In this document: one piece after another, positions 50,533 through 59,154 of the stretch
Layout: the number at the start of each line of letters is the position of its first letter
Numbering within the stretch: the stretch's first letter is position 1
NCBI GenBank assembly: GCA_043822065.1
Contig: JBDRCC010000022.1
Location: 1-64,000, forward strand
Reading direction: 5' to 3'
DNA: 64,000 bases
From: JBDRCC01 sp043822065 [NCBI: archaeon]
GTDB lineage: Archaea; Undinarchaeota; CAZHTU01
Made by a program: the position numbers and the translations under genes
Notes under the pieces: model-generated
What the model was told of the DNA's origin: nothing
Database searches by the model: none
The model's input: the letters and a program-made list of their open reading frames with translations, nothing else

Positions 50533-51393
50533 ATGGAATTGGTGCCTGACGCAGAGGAATACCTCAGGTCACTTGAAAAGCCATTGCCCCAAAGCATAAG
50601 GGCCACCGCAAGGATATCTCCTGAGGCGCTCAAAGGCAGGATGGAGGCGAAGGGATTCATCCTAGAGGCAGTTCCGCACCTTGAACGGGCATTCATAGTC
50701 AGGAAAGCCCCTTTCAGCCTCGGCTCGACGCCAGAGTATCTGCTAGGCTATTATTACATACAGTCCATCGCACCCCAGATGCCTGTCGGGGCCATGCCAC
50801 GGGGAAAAATCGGGATAGACCTTTGTGCAGCACCCGGCGGGAAGAGTGTCCAGCTTTCTGAAAAGGTTGACGTGCTAATCTCTATAGACATTGACAGCAC
50901 GCGGATTAAGTCGCTCAGGTCAAACCTCGCACGCTGTGGGGTTGAGAATGCGATACTTCTCAGGATGGACGGGAACAAAATTTCGGAGCTGGGGATAACC
51001 GCAGACCGCATTCTTGTCGACGCCCCCTGCTCTGGAGAGGGGGTAATACGCTCGCACCCGGAAAGGCTAAGCACCCTCCAGGAAGGCGATTTCGCAAAGT
51101 ACGGCGAGCGCCAGAAGGAGCTCCTTAAGTCGGCGGCGGCTGTACTTGAGAAGGGCGGAACGCTCGTATATTCTGTCTGCTCGCTCAGTCCTGAGGAATG
51201 CGAGATGATTGCCGAGTACGCAATAACCGAGCTTGGCCTGAAAATCGTTGGCACGGAAACCAGCTTTGGCGAGAAGGGGATGACTGAGGCATTTGGCAAA
51301 AAGCTGAACACTGAAGTTGAAAAAGCAGTCAGGGTCTGGCCGCACAAAAGCGATACGGAGGGATTTTTCATTGCAAAGTTCAATAAGGTTTGA
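50533..51393 (+). CDS. RNA cytosine-C5 methyltransferase (NSUN/RsmB family)
   Basis: ATG at 50533 after AAAGGTG gives 286 residues. SAM motif IDLCAAPGGKSVQLSE, catalytic DAPCSGEG (second cysteine region), and VYSVCSLSPEECE (first catalytic Cys) are diagnostic. It methylates C5 of cytosine in tRNA or rRNA. It overlaps nip7 by 23 nt, which carries the PUA domain often fused to or partnered with such enzymes. Confidence 0.92.
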   Translation: MELVPDAEEYLRSLEKPLPQSIRATARISPEALKGRMEAKGFILEAVPHLERAFIVRKAPFSLGSTPEYLLGYYYIQSIAPQMPVGAMPRGKIGIDLCAAPGGKSVQLSEKVDVLISIDIDSTRIKSLRSNLARCGVENAILLRMDGNKISELGITADRILVDAPCSGEGVIRSHPERLSTLQEGDFAKYGERQKELLKSAAAVLEKGGTLVYSVCSLSPEECEMIAEYAITELGLKIVGTETSFGEKGMTEAFGKKLNTEVEKAVRVWPHKSDTEGFFIAKFNKV

Positions 51394-51841
51394 GGAGGCA
51401 ACTGAGGATGAGGAAAAGTGGCTGCGCGAGCAGCTAAGGATGAAGCACTTCGGGACTTTGTTTCTTGAAGGCAAGAAGATAATTATCGCGAAGGGCAGGT
51501 GGAATGAGATTTATGCCGTAGACGAGAAGCTTTATGCAGTCTACAAGAGGATGAGGCGGCAGCCGTATTCGCTCGGCCTGCAAATAGGCGAGGGCAAGCG
51601 GGAGCTGAAGCCTGCGCTGCCGATTGCCAAGTACTGCAGGAACAAGATGAGCATAAGAAGCAGCCAGGAGAACCACATAACGTACGGCGGCGACCCCGCC
51701 CAAGAGGTCAAAGGCGTGCTTGACGGGGACTTTGTTGTCATGGTAAATGGCAGGGATGAGCCGCTCGGGTATGGAAAAGTCCAGCGCAACAGAGTCAAGA
51801 ACATAAAGGATATCGGCTGGTATCTGAGAGAAGGGGGGTAA
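51371..51841 (+). CDS. nip7: NIP7-like ribosome biogenesis protein (pre-PUA + PUA)
   Basis: A TTG at 51371 is the likely start (TTG-CAA-AGT), because upstream in-frame codons lie deep within the methyltransferase. About 156 residues: the N-terminal region reads IRFEEATEDEEKWL; the PUA end has the hallmark VKNIKDIGWYLREGG of NIP7. NIP7 helps 60S/large-subunit assembly and binds RNA. Overlap with an RNA methylase supports an rRNA role. Confidence 0.8.
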   Translation: MQSSIRFEEATEDEEKWLREQLRMKHFGTLFLEGKKIIIAKGRWNEIYAVDEKLYAVYKRMRRQPYSLGLQIGEGKRELKPALPIAKYCRNKMSIRSSQENHITYGGDPAQEVKGVLDGDFVVMVNGRDEPLGYGKVQRNRVKNIKDIGWYLREGG

Positions 51842-51842
51842 A

Positions 51843-52082
51843 TTAAACCTTGATTGTAGTGTGAAGCCGTACAACTTTTACGCCAGACATTTTTTCTAAT
51901 CTTTCACAGATTTGTGTAATCTCTTTTGGGGAATCAGCGCCAATCTTCAGTATCCAATCATATTCGCCAAAGAGGGGGTGGTATTCGAGTATGCCAAGCT
52001 CTTTGGACCTGTCATCAAGTTGTTTTTTAACAGCCATGCGTTTGCCGTCCTCTGCAGTAATAAAAAGGAATGCCAGCGCCAT
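51843..52082 (-). CDS. Lrp/AsnC ligand-binding (RAM) domain protein without HTH
   Basis: 79 residues forming one beta-alpha-beta-beta-alpha-beta RAM fold (MALAFLFITAEDG ... GEYDWILKIGADSPKE...). The DNA-binding HTH of full Lrp proteins is absent. Such single RAM proteins assemble in oligomers and bind amino acids. The GEYD-[WF]-[IL] strand matches family members. The start has an ACATTTAATA TATA about 24 nt upstream, within a motif shared with the other RAM gene. Confidence 0.8.
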   Translation of the reverse strand: MALAFLFITAEDGKRMAVKKQLDDRSKELGILEYHPLFGEYDWILKIGADSPKEITQICERLEKMSGVKVVRLHTTIKV

Positions 52083-52104
52083 GGAGGATTATTGTAAAGA
52101 CTAT

Positions 52105-52139
52105 TATTAAATGTTTTCTATGAAAAACCATTAAATGGC
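52105..52139. promoter_or_regulatory. Operator-like motif, copy 1 (upstream of first RAM gene)
   Basis: TATTAAATG followed by TTTTC-TAT-GAAAA (perfect dyad) and AACCATTAAATGG. Nearly the same 35-bp order recurs at 52407-52443 before the second RAM gene. It covers the minus-strand TATA for 52082. Confidence 0.55.
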
Positions 52140-52141
52140 AG

Positions 52142-52384
52142 CTAACGCTCTTTGCCAGTCAGGAGCTTTACTTCCAAAACGCCGCCTAAGCCGCGAACTT
52201 TTTCATATACCTTGCCGAGGTCAGCTATGGTTTGAGTTTCTACCTGCAGGAGAAAATCGTGTACTCCAGTAAGGGGGTATATCCGTACTATCCCTAATTT
52301 GCTAGACATCCCGTCTAACCGCTTGTACACCGCATGGTTGCTGAGCTGGTTTTCTGTTTCGACTAACAGGAACGAGGTTATCAT
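52142..52384 (-). CDS. Second Lrp/AsnC ligand-binding (RAM) domain protein without HTH
   Basis: 80 residues with the same fold (MITSFLLVETENQ ... TGVHDFLLQVETQT...). It differs widely from the neighbour at 51843, so the pair is not a recent duplication, yet both share an upstream motif. Heteromers with full-length Lrp proteins or with each other are possible. The start is about 25 nt after GCATTTAATAC. Confidence 0.8.
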   Translation of the reverse strand: MITSFLLVETENQLSNHAVYKRLDGMSSKLGIVRIYPLTGVHDFLLQVETQTIADLGKVYEKVRGLGGVLEVKLLTGKER

Positions 52385-52406
52385 ATATTAGGATTCTCAG
52401 AATAAG

Positions 52407-52443
52407 TATTAAATGCGTTCTATAGAAAAACCATTTAAAGGGC
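52407..52443. promoter_or_regulatory. Operator-like motif, copy 2 (between second RAM gene and FKBP)
   Basis: TATTAAATG, then the perfect palindrome TTCTATAGAA, then AAACCATTTAAAGGGC. It matches copy 1 with few changes. One flank is the TATA of the minus-strand RAM gene; the other (ATTTAAAGGG) is about 26 nt before the FKBP start at 52462, so one site could control both. Confidence 0.55.
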
Positions 52444-52461
52444 GGCGGTTAATTACTGCGC

Positions 52462-53169
52462 ATGGCAGACAAAGTACAGAAAGGGGATTTTGTAAAAATA
52501 GATTATGTCGGCAGGATAAAGGCGACGAACAGGATTTTCGACCTGACCGATGAGGCTCTCGCCAAGAAGGAGAACATTTACGACAAAGAGCAGGAGTACA
52601 AGCCTAAGACGGTTGTTGTTGGTGCGCGTCACATAATCCACGGGCTTGACGAAAAGATTGACGGGCTGGAGATTGGGAAAAAGGTGACTATAGACGTCGC
52701 CCCATCTAACGGCTTTGGCTCGCGAAACCCTGAGTTCATCAAAGTGTTTCCGGTGAACCGGTTCAAGGACCAGAAGGTCCCTCTGGTGCCTGGCGCCCCG
52801 GTGCAGATTGGCGGCATACCGGGCACCATCTCGTCTGTCTCCGGCGGAAGGGTCAGGGTTGACTTCAACCACCCGCTCGCAGGCAGGGAGCTAGCTTATG
52901 AGATAACGGTCGTAGGGAAAATCACCGACAAAAAGGAAAAGGTAAACGGCCTGCTTGACCTGCATTACGGCGCTGGCAATTTTGGGATAAATTTCGAGGG
53001 GAAAAACCTTGAGATAACTATTCCAGACGATGTTAAGCAGGAGTGGATGCGGGCGAAGAGTTCCGTAATAAGCGACGCGCTTGAGTACCTTGGGGTAGAA
53101 AAAGTAAGGCTAATTGAGGAGTTCCAGAGGAGAAAGGAGCCCTCGAAAAAAGAGAGCCAGAAGAAGTAG
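52462..53169 (+). CDS. FKBP-type peptidyl-prolyl isomerase (long, SlyD-like)
   Basis: A 235-residue isomerase. GDFVKIDYVGRI starts the FKBP fold; an insert-in-flap region (about 75-130: IDVAPSNGFGSRNPEFIKVFP...) is a chaperone module typical of SlyD-like and archaeal FKBPs; DFNHPLAGRELAYEITVVG closes the fold. A C-terminal extension of about 75 residues ends with a lysine-rich tail. It assists folding and proline isomerisation in the cytoplasm. Confidence 0.9.
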   Translation: MADKVQKGDFVKIDYVGRIKATNRIFDLTDEALAKKENIYDKEQEYKPKTVVVGARHIIHGLDEKIDGLEIGKKVTIDVAPSNGFGSRNPEFIKVFPVNRFKDQKVPLVPGAPVQIGGIPGTISSVSGGRVRVDFNHPLAGRELAYEITVVGKITDKKEKVNGLLDLHYGAGNFGINFEGKNLEITIPDDVKQEWMRAKSSVISDALEYLGVEKVRLIEEFQRRKEPSKKESQKK

Positions 53170-53228
53170 ATTTGCCTCCCAAAAGAAAAGCATAAAAGGA
53201 AGGAAACCCTTAAATATGTGGCAAATCT
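53168..53228 (+). promoter_or_regulatory. ftsZ promoter within an inverted repeat
   Basis: AGATTTGCC (53168-53176) and GGCAAATCT (53220-53228) are 9-bp perfect inverted repeats around CCCTTAAATATG (about 53207-53218), the likely TATA of ftsZ. The message then has a leader of about 35 nt with a strong GGGAGG before the GTG. Confidence 0.45.
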
Positions 53229-53274
53229 AAGAAGTTTGCTATTTACGATTGCCTACTGTTAGGGAGGAATTAAA

Positions 53275-54399
53275 GTGGAAACCATAATCAAAACAGCCGT
53301 GAAGAAAAGTGAAGGGCCAACGCCGATAAAAGTCGCGAGGGGCTCTTCGAGGGAAGACAAGAGTCTTGAAGACCTTTTGATGAGCCACCGGACAAGAATA
53401 AGGGTAATCGGCGCTGGCGGTGCCGGAAACAACACCCTTTCCCGGCTTATGGAAGTTGGAATAAAGGGCACGGAAGCCATTGCGGTCAACACAGACGCGC
53501 AGGACCTTCTCTACACACGCGCTGACAAGAAGATTCTCATTGGAAAGGAGACCACTGAAGGCCTCGGCGCAGGCTCTGACCCTAAAGTTGGAGAAGCTGC
53601 CGCGAAGGAGACTGAGAGTGAAATAAAGGCTGCACTTGCCGGCTCGGACATGGTATTCCTCACATGCGGTCTCGGCGGGGGAACTGGCACAGGTGCAATC
53701 CCGGTAATTGCTGAAATCGCAAAGAAATCTGGCGCACTCACCATAGCAGTAGTAACACTCCCATTCACAGTAGAAGGCATGATGCGGTGGGAAAACGCCA
53801 GGAACGGCCTCGAGAGGCTGCGCAAGGTAGCGGACACGGTGATTCTGATACCAAACGACAAGCTGCTTGAGCTCGTGCCGGAGCTTCCGCTGAACGCGGC
53901 GTTCAAGGTCGCGGACGAAATACTCGTCAACGCCGTAAAGGGCATTGCTGAGCTCGTCACGGAGGAGGGCCTCGTCAACCTCGACTTCGCCGACATAAAG
54001 GCGATAATGAAGGACGGCGGGACTGCAATGATAGGGCTCGGAGAGTCCGACACCGAGAACAGGGCAATTGACTCTGTCGAGAAGGCACTGCTCAACCCGC
54101 TGCTCGATGTTGACATCAACGGCGCGAAGGGCGCCCTGATAAACATAACGGGCGGAGCTGATATGTCGCTAAAAGACGCGAGAATTGTCATGGAGACAAT
54201 CTCAGAGAAGCTCGACCCGGCCGCAAGGGTAATATGGGGCGCAAGAATCGACAAGGAGCTCCAGAACCTGATGCGTGTAATGCTGATTGTTACCGGCCTC
54301 AGGCCCCAGGCGCAGATTATTCCTGGCGGCATGCCGATTTCAATAGGGGAGAAGAGAACAGCAATGGAGGAAGAATACGGAATAGATTTCGTAGTCTAG
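53275..54399 (+). CDS. ftsZ: Cell division GTPase FtsZ
   Basis: GTG at 53275 behind GGGAGG; 374 residues. GAGGAGNNTLSRL opens the fold, the tubulin signature GLGGGTGTGA lies near residue 134-143, and LPFTVEG and NDKLLEL are standard. A 40-residue N-terminal extension precedes the core. It polymerises with GTP to form the division ring. The gene starts the classic archaeal ftsZ-secE-spt5-uL11 cluster. A SepF anchor gene is at the window's right edge. Confidence 0.98.
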   Translation: METIIKTAVKKSEGPTPIKVARGSSREDKSLEDLLMSHRTRIRVIGAGGAGNNTLSRLMEVGIKGTEAIAVNTDAQDLLYTRADKKILIGKETTEGLGAGSDPKVGEAAAKETESEIKAALAGSDMVFLTCGLGGGTGTGAIPVIAEIAKKSGALTIAVVTLPFTVEGMMRWENARNGLERLRKVADTVILIPNDKLLELVPELPLNAAFKVADEILVNAVKGIAELVTEEGLVNLDFADIKAIMKDGGTAMIGLGESDTENRAIDSVEKALLNPLLDVDINGAKGALINITGGADMSLKDARIVMETISEKLDPAARVIWGARIDKELQNLMRVMLIVTGLRPQAQIIPGGMPISIGEKRTAMEEEYGIDFVV

Positions 54400-54403
54400 C
54401 CCC

Positions 54404-54571
54404 ATGCCCCTGAAAGAATATCTTGACTACAAGGAATACAAGAGGGTATTGCAGATAACGCGCAAGCCTGACATGAATGAGTCAAAGATAATCATAAAGG
54501 CGACGAGCGTGGGGATGATGGTAATCGGGGCAATCGGCTTCGTCATTGCTATTATTGCTACAGTACTATGA
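54404..54571 (+). CDS. secE: Preprotein translocase subunit SecE (Sec61 gamma)
   Basis: A 55-residue protein with an amphipathic N-terminal helix (KEYLDYKEYKRVLQITRKP) and a single C-terminal membrane helix. Size and position between ftsZ and spt5 are the usual archaeal arrangement. Stop overlaps spt5 (ATGA). It stabilises the SecY channel. Confidence 0.92.
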   Translation: MPLKEYLDYKEYKRVLQITRKPDMNESKIIIKATSVGMMVIGAIGFVIAIIATVL

Positions 54572-55323
54572 GTGAACAGGAAAACCAGGATAACTCGGCG
54601 GCAGGCGGAACTGTCGCAGAAGAGACTGAAGAGAAGTTCGAGGCTAATGTCAAGAAGGTCAACAAGGAGATTGAAGAGGTCACCGAAGAGCTTGAGGAGA
54701 TGAGCCAGCAAGTCGAAAAGCTTGAGCTCCCGAAGTTAAAGGAATCGGAGACGCTGTGGGACGTCAAAAAAGCTGAAGTGCCCCCTGCGCCGAAGGGCGC
54801 ACAGGACGAGGAGCCGGAACCGGCCAAGGAAGCCCCGACGGACAGCCGCCTTTACGCTATAAGGACTACGGTCGGCAAGGAAGGCACAGTAGCCGACTTC
54901 ATAAGCAACAGGGTAAAACAGGAAAAGCTTGTAGTCAGGTCAGTCATAGCCCCTGCCGCGCTCAAGGGATACGTAATACTCGAGTCCCCTGACAAGGGCG
55001 AAGTGAGCAAGGCGGTCCTGAACATACAGCACGTACGCGGCCTTATTGCGGGCGAGGTCCAGTTCGACGAAATAATCCACTACCTTGAGGCGAAAGCGGC
55101 CAAGGAGATACCTGAAAAGGCGCTTGTCGAGCTCATAAGCGGCCCGTTCAAGGGCGAAAAGGCAAAGGTTGTTAGGGTCGACAAGTCAAAGGACTCGATA
55201 ACTGTCGAGCTCATAGAGGCGACAGTCCCAATACCGCTGACTGTAAAAATGGACGCAGTAAGGGTCCTTGCTGCGAGCACTGACGTTCTTGAAGATAAGA
55301 AGCTGATAGCGCAGGAGGAATAG
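54568..55323 (+). CDS. spt5: Transcription elongation factor Spt5 (NusG)
   Basis: A 251-residue Spt5. An acidic, coiled-coil N-terminal extension of about 90 residues precedes the NGN domain (LYAIRTTVGKEGTVADFI ... VRGLIAGEV) and a KOW domain (LVELISGPFKGEKAKVVRV). With Spt4 it clamps RNA polymerase. The extension is absent from most archaeal Spt5 proteins of about 150 residues and could be a contact for other factors. Confidence 0.96.
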   Translation: MSEQENQDNSAAGGTVAEETEEKFEANVKKVNKEIEEVTEELEEMSQQVEKLELPKLKESETLWDVKKAEVPPAPKGAQDEEPEPAKEAPTDSRLYAIRTTVGKEGTVADFISNRVKQEKLVVRSVIAPAALKGYVILESPDKGEVSKAVLNIQHVRGLIAGEVQFDEIIHYLEAKAAKEIPEKALVELISGPFKGEKAKVVRVDKSKDSITVELIEATVPIPLTVKMDAVRVLAASTDVLEDKKLIAQEE

Positions 55324-55803
55324 ATGAAGAAACAGACAGTCGATGTTATGGTTGAGGGCGGCAAGGCATCCGCCGGAGCCACGATGGGCTCTGCCCTCGG
55401 GCCGCTTGGGGTTAACATCGGGCAGATAATCGCAAAGATAAACGAGAAGACCAAGGAATTTTCCGGGATGAAGGTCCCCGTAAAGATAATAGTCGACCCA
55501 AAGACGAAGGAGTTCGACATAGAGGTCGGAACGCCGCCAACGTCTGCGCTCATAACAAAGGAGCTTAACATCCAGAAGGGCGCCGGAGACCAGAAGATGA
55601 TAGTCGGCAACCTGAAGTTCGAAAGCGCGGTAAAGATAGCCAAAATGAAGGGCGATTCGCTCTCGGGCAAAACTCTCGCTAAGAAGGTCAAAGAGATAAT
55701 AGGGACCTGCAAGAGCATGGGCGTCACAGTCGAAGGCAAAGACCCAACGCAGGTGCAGCATGAGATTGATTCCGGCGACTACAATTCAAAGCTCTCTGCC
55801 TGA
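55324..55803 (+). CDS. rpl11: Large-subunit ribosomal protein uL11
   Basis: A 159-residue archaeal L11. [26 protein letters not shown] is the N-terminal core (split here by length), [12 protein letters not shown] the linker, and a C-terminal rRNA-binding domain ends with [15 protein letters not shown] [12 protein letters not shown]. It begins on the base after the spt5 stop. The usual following L1/L10 genes are absent. Confidence 0.97.
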   Translation: MKKQTVDVMVEGGKASAGATMGSALGPLGVNIGQIIAKINEKTKEFSGMKVPVKIIVDPKTKEFDIEVGTPPTSALITKELNIQKGAGDQKMIVGNLKFESAVKIAKMKGDSLSGKTLAKKVKEIIGTCKSMGVTVEGKDPTQVQHEIDSGDYNSKLSA

Positions 55804-55845
55804 GAAATATTTATAAACACCATTTCCCACAGTCTTATAGGGAAT

Positions 55846-56385
55846 ATGCACTGGCACAGGGAATTCGCAATCGGGCTGTATTTTATCGGAGTAATGGTAG
55901 GCATAGCCGGGGGCTTTCTCCTGTGGGGCAATGACTCCGTGCAGGCAATGGAGTACAAGGTTGCCCCGCTGGCAGTATTGCCGGAGTACGCACTCCAGGC
56001 AGAGGACCAGCCAGCAGGCGAGGCTTTTGAGAAGTCGTGGTCATATTACATGCCGGAAAAAACCAAGTGCCATAACAACGGTGATGGGACGTCAAGGTGC
56101 GACGTTTACTTCAGCATAGAAAGCAAGCGGCTTTACTCCCAGGACACCTCAGAGTGCTGCAACAGCATGTACCCGACCATAAAGACTGGCGACGGCGTCC
56201 TGATGGTTGACGCCGCTGGGCAGGAGCTGCGGGCTGGCATGATAGTCGTCCACGACGGCATCCGCCACAGGATTATTTCGATAGACGGGGATATGGTAAC
56301 GACCAAAGGGGACAATAATGACTACCCTGACGAGCCAGTCCACATCTCCCAAATAGAAGCAATAGTCGTCGGCATCCTCGAGTAA
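55846..56385 (+). CDS. Signal peptidase I-like (S26) membrane protease
   Basis: A 179-residue protein with a membrane helix at about 6-25. CCNSMYPTIKTGDGVLMVD contains the catalytic serine (near residue 107) in the S26 box; IRHRIISIDGDMVTTKGDNN is box D/E with His in the position used by ER-type (Sec11) peptidases instead of Lys. A 60-residue segment between helix and catalytic box is unusual. Cuts signal peptides outside the membrane; pairs with the presenilin-like protease that could clear the remnants. Confidence 0.85.
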   Translation: MHWHREFAIGLYFIGVMVGIAGGFLLWGNDSVQAMEYKVAPLAVLPEYALQAEDQPAGEAFEKSWSYYMPEKTKCHNNGDGTSRCDVYFSIESKRLYSQDTSECCNSMYPTIKTGDGVLMVDAAGQELRAGMIVVHDGIRHRIISIDGDMVTTKGDNNDYPDEPVHISQIEAIVVGILE

Positions 56386-56437
56386 AAGAAACCAGCGGAT
56401 AGAAAATTGTTTTAAGCTTCTTGACATTCAGTTCAGC

Positions 56438-57199
56438 GTGGAGATTGAGATAGACCTGAAAAAGTCGGCATTCGAAAACGCCGCCGACTATTTTGAGCGG
56501 GGAAAAAAGCTGAAAAAAAAGCTCGAGGGCGCGACGGAGGCGCTGAGGAACGCAAAGTTCCAGCACGCTGACGCCTCGAAGGAGCTCAAAAAGGAGAAAG
56601 AGAAGAAGAAAAAAAGGAAATGGTACGACGCGTTCAGGCACTTTTTCACCTCAGAGGGCATGCTAGTGGTTGCAGGCAAAGACGCGCGCTCGAACGAGGA
56701 GCTTGTCAAAAAGCATCTTGAAAAGGGCGACATTGTTTTCCATGCAGACATAATAGGCGCGGCATTCGCAGTAATAAAGGCCCAAGGGAAAGCCGCTGGC
56801 GACGCCAGCCTTGAAGAGGCAGCACAGTTTGCGGCGTCATACTCGCGCGCCTGGCTGCGGGGGCTCGGCGCGATGGACGTCTACTGGGTAACGCCAGAGC
56901 AGGTGACGAAGCACGCCCCATCCGGGGAGTACCTCGGGAGGGGGGCATTCATGATTGAGGGAAAAAAGAACTATTTCCATGACGTAGAGCTTGCACTGTC
57001 ATTCGGCGAAAGGGATGGGGCGCTTGTATGGGGACCAGATAAAACGGTCAGGAGGGTCTGCGAAAGGGCAGTGACTGTAAAGCCAGGGGATGTGCCTGCA
57101 AAAGAGCTTGCCGCAGGAATCAAGAAGCAGGTGGGGGTTGGCGAGGCAGGGGAAATTGAGAGGCTCATACCATACGGAAAAGGCAGTTTTAGGCGGTAA
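56438..57199 (+). CDS. NFACT-R domain protein (RqcH/Tae2 C-terminal part)
   Basis: GTG start at 56438, leaderless after TTGTTTTAAG. 253 residues: a coiled coil (about 5-60) then the NFACT-R core KRKWYDAFRHFFTSEGMLVVAGKDA, HADIIGAAFAVIK, YSRAWLRGLGAMDVYWVTPEQV and GEYLGRGAFMIEGKKNY. Full-length archaeal NFACT proteins (about 600-700 residues) have NFACT-N, HhH and coiled-coil domains first; these are missing here. NFACT proteins tag stalled nascent chains on ribosomes. The missing part may be another gene. Confidence 0.88.
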   Translation: MEIEIDLKKSAFENAADYFERGKKLKKKLEGATEALRNAKFQHADASKELKKEKEKKKKRKWYDAFRHFFTSEGMLVVAGKDARSNEELVKKHLEKGDIVFHADIIGAAFAVIKAQGKAAGDASLEEAAQFAASYSRAWLRGLGAMDVYWVTPEQVTKHAPSGEYLGRGAFMIEGKKNYFHDVELALSFGERDGALVWGPDKTVRRVCERAVTVKPGDVPAKELAAGIKKQVGVGEAGEIERLIPYGKGSFRR

Positions 57200-57248
57200 A
57201 GAGGCATTCTCGATATTTATAAAAAGAATTTTCACTAACTCCTAAAGC

Positions 57249-58058
57249 ATGGATAAGCCCGAACTCAGGGAGAGCAGGAACCAGCTCCTGGATGAGAAAA
57301 GGAAGCTCATAGAGGAAACCAGGTCCATTTCAGACCAGATGAATGCGCTCAGGGAGGAGGCTGCCAAGCTGAAGAAGGAGAGGGACGAGCTGAACGCCCT
57401 CGTAAAGGACAGCAAGACAGAACGCGAACTGGCGAACAAGAAGATGAAGAGCATCGGCATGCCGAATGTCGATTTTGGGGTTTACAGGGGGCTTGACGGG
57501 ACTGAGGCGCTGAAGAAAGAGCTGGAGGGCCTTGAATGGACCTACCAGACAAGCTCGCTTACGCCTGAAAAGGACAAGAAGATGGCTAAGAAGATTACAG
57601 AGCTCCAGGAGCTCCTGAAAATTGCGCAGGAGAGGGACTCCAAGAGAAAAGAGGTTAGGGAGAAAATGGGGACAAGCGAAAACGTGAGGAAGGAGCAGAA
57701 GGCGTTCCATATGAGTGTTCTAAGGTATGCAGAGGAATCTGAAAAGCGCCACAAGAAGCTGATGGAAAACTACCGGAAGCTTGACGAGCTCAAAAAGAGG
57801 AAAGGGGAGATAAGCAACAGCCTGGACGGGCTGAAGGGAAAAGTAGACGGCATAAACGACCAGCTGCTGAGCAGGGAGGAGAAGGAAGCCATTGAAAGGC
57901 GCAAAGAAGCCAATAGAAAGATGCAGGACGAGGTCAGGATCATAGCTGAGAAATACAAGCACGTAAAGATGAAGCTTGACAATGGTGGGATACTCACCAA
58001 GGACGACTTTCTGATACTCCAGAGGTACGAGCAGCATAATGAACAAAAAGAGGCTTGA
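57249..58058 (+). CDS. Long coiled-coil protein (COG1340-like)
   Basis: A 269-residue, highly charged coiled-coil protein. The central LEWTYQTSSLTPEKDKKMAKKITELQ resembles the conserved hinge of the archaeal coiled-coil family COG1340. GATATTTATAAAAAG (57213-57227) lies about 25-30 nt upstream. It follows the NFACT-R gene and overlaps the M20 peptidase by 20 nt. Function unknown, perhaps ribosome- or RNA-linked. Confidence 0.65.
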   Translation: MDKPELRESRNQLLDEKRKLIEETRSISDQMNALREEAAKLKKERDELNALVKDSKTERELANKKMKSIGMPNVDFGVYRGLDGTEALKKELEGLEWTYQTSSLTPEKDKKMAKKITELQELLKIAQERDSKRKEVREKMGTSENVRKEQKAFHMSVLRYAEESEKRHKKLMENYRKLDELKKRKGEISNSLDGLKGKVDGINDQLLSREEKEAIERRKEANRKMQDEVRIIAEKYKHVKMKLDNGGILTKDDFLILQRYEQHNEQKEA

Positions 58059-59139
58059 GCAGACGCTCATAGACCTTATAAGAATACAGAGCACCAGCGG
58101 CAATGAGGGTGCGATAGCAGATTATGTCGTCCATGAATTCTCAAAGATAGGCTACAGGGCATCAATTGACAAAGAGGGCAATGTTTACGCGGAGGCGGGC
58201 CGCGGAAAAAAGAGCCTGATGTTTAACGCGCATTTGGATACTGTCCCGCCCCACCCGGGGATGAAAAGGCCATATGAGCCTGCGAAGCGCGGCAGGAGGG
58301 TATACGGGCTGGGCGCGACGGACTGCAAGGCAGGGATTGCCTGCATAATCGAGCTTGCCAGAAGCATTCCTCCGGAGGGAAAGCTAAAGTTCCTTTTCAC
58401 GGTCAGGGAGGAGTCATCGGCATCCGGTCGGCCGAGAGGGAGCATATCCGCCTCAAAAAAGCACATGGCAGACTTCTGCATAGTTGCGGAGCCCACATAC
58501 AAGGAGAAAGTCCCGCAGGTCGCCGCCGGCGCCAGGGGGCGGACTCTTCTGAAAATAGACGTCAAGGGCAAGAGCAGCCACTCGTCCAGGCCGGAGGACG
58601 GCGTAAACGCCATAGAGGAGGCGATGAAGCTTTTCAAGAAGCTTGAAAAAGTGTATCTCAACAAAAGGAGATACCACGACGTGATCCTCCACGAAACGCT
58701 TTCCGTAGTTAACATGGAAGTAAAGAGCACTGCGAACAACGTAATCCCGGACAACTGCAGGATTACCGTCGACTACAGGACTTTGCCAGGGAGGAAAGAC
58801 GCACTTAAGGTCATTAAAAGGCTAATAAGCGAGGCGGGGGTCAAGGCAAAGCCGCACGTCGTATTCAGCTCCCCTGGATACGTGCTGATGAATGAAATAA
58901 AGCCGCTTGGGCAGCTAAGGAGCGCCCTGCATGATGAGTTTGGAGGGGCGCCGGTTACCAGCATAGCGTTGGGAAAGGCGGATGCCGAGTACTTCCACCG
59001 TGCAGGCACGAAAACGGTAATATGCGGACCTGGCATCAGCAGGCTGTGCCATTCTGCGGACGAATATGCGCGAGTGGACTTGATGGCTAAGTGGACAACC
59101 GCAGTCGAGAGTTTTGTCAAAAATTATTTCAACGGATAG
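58039..59139 (+). CDS. M20-family metallopeptidase (ArgE/DapE/CPG2)
   Basis: A 366-residue di-zinc hydrolase. LMFNAHLDTVPP (zinc His and Asp), YGLGATDCKAGIA (bridging Asp), TVREESSASG (catalytic Glu), and the C-terminal RLCHSADEYA (zinc His). The dimerisation lid is at about 175-285. It could be a deacylase in Lys/Arg metabolism or an amino-peptidase; substrate not inferable. Confidence 0.9.
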   Translation: MNKKRLEQTLIDLIRIQSTSGNEGAIADYVVHEFSKIGYRASIDKEGNVYAEAGRGKKSLMFNAHLDTVPPHPGMKRPYEPAKRGRRVYGLGATDCKAGIACIIELARSIPPEGKLKFLFTVREESSASGRPRGSISASKKHMADFCIVAEPTYKEKVPQVAAGARGRTLLKIDVKGKSSHSSRPEDGVNAIEEAMKLFKKLEKVYLNKRRYHDVILHETLSVVNMEVKSTANNVIPDNCRITVDYRTLPGRKDALKVIKRLISEAGVKAKPHVVFSSPGYVLMNEIKPLGQLRSALHDEFGGAPVTSIALGKADAEYFHRAGTKTVICGPGISRLCHSADEYARVDLMAKWTTAVESFVKNYFNG

Positions 59140-59154
59140 GAGTTAAAAAGCGCG

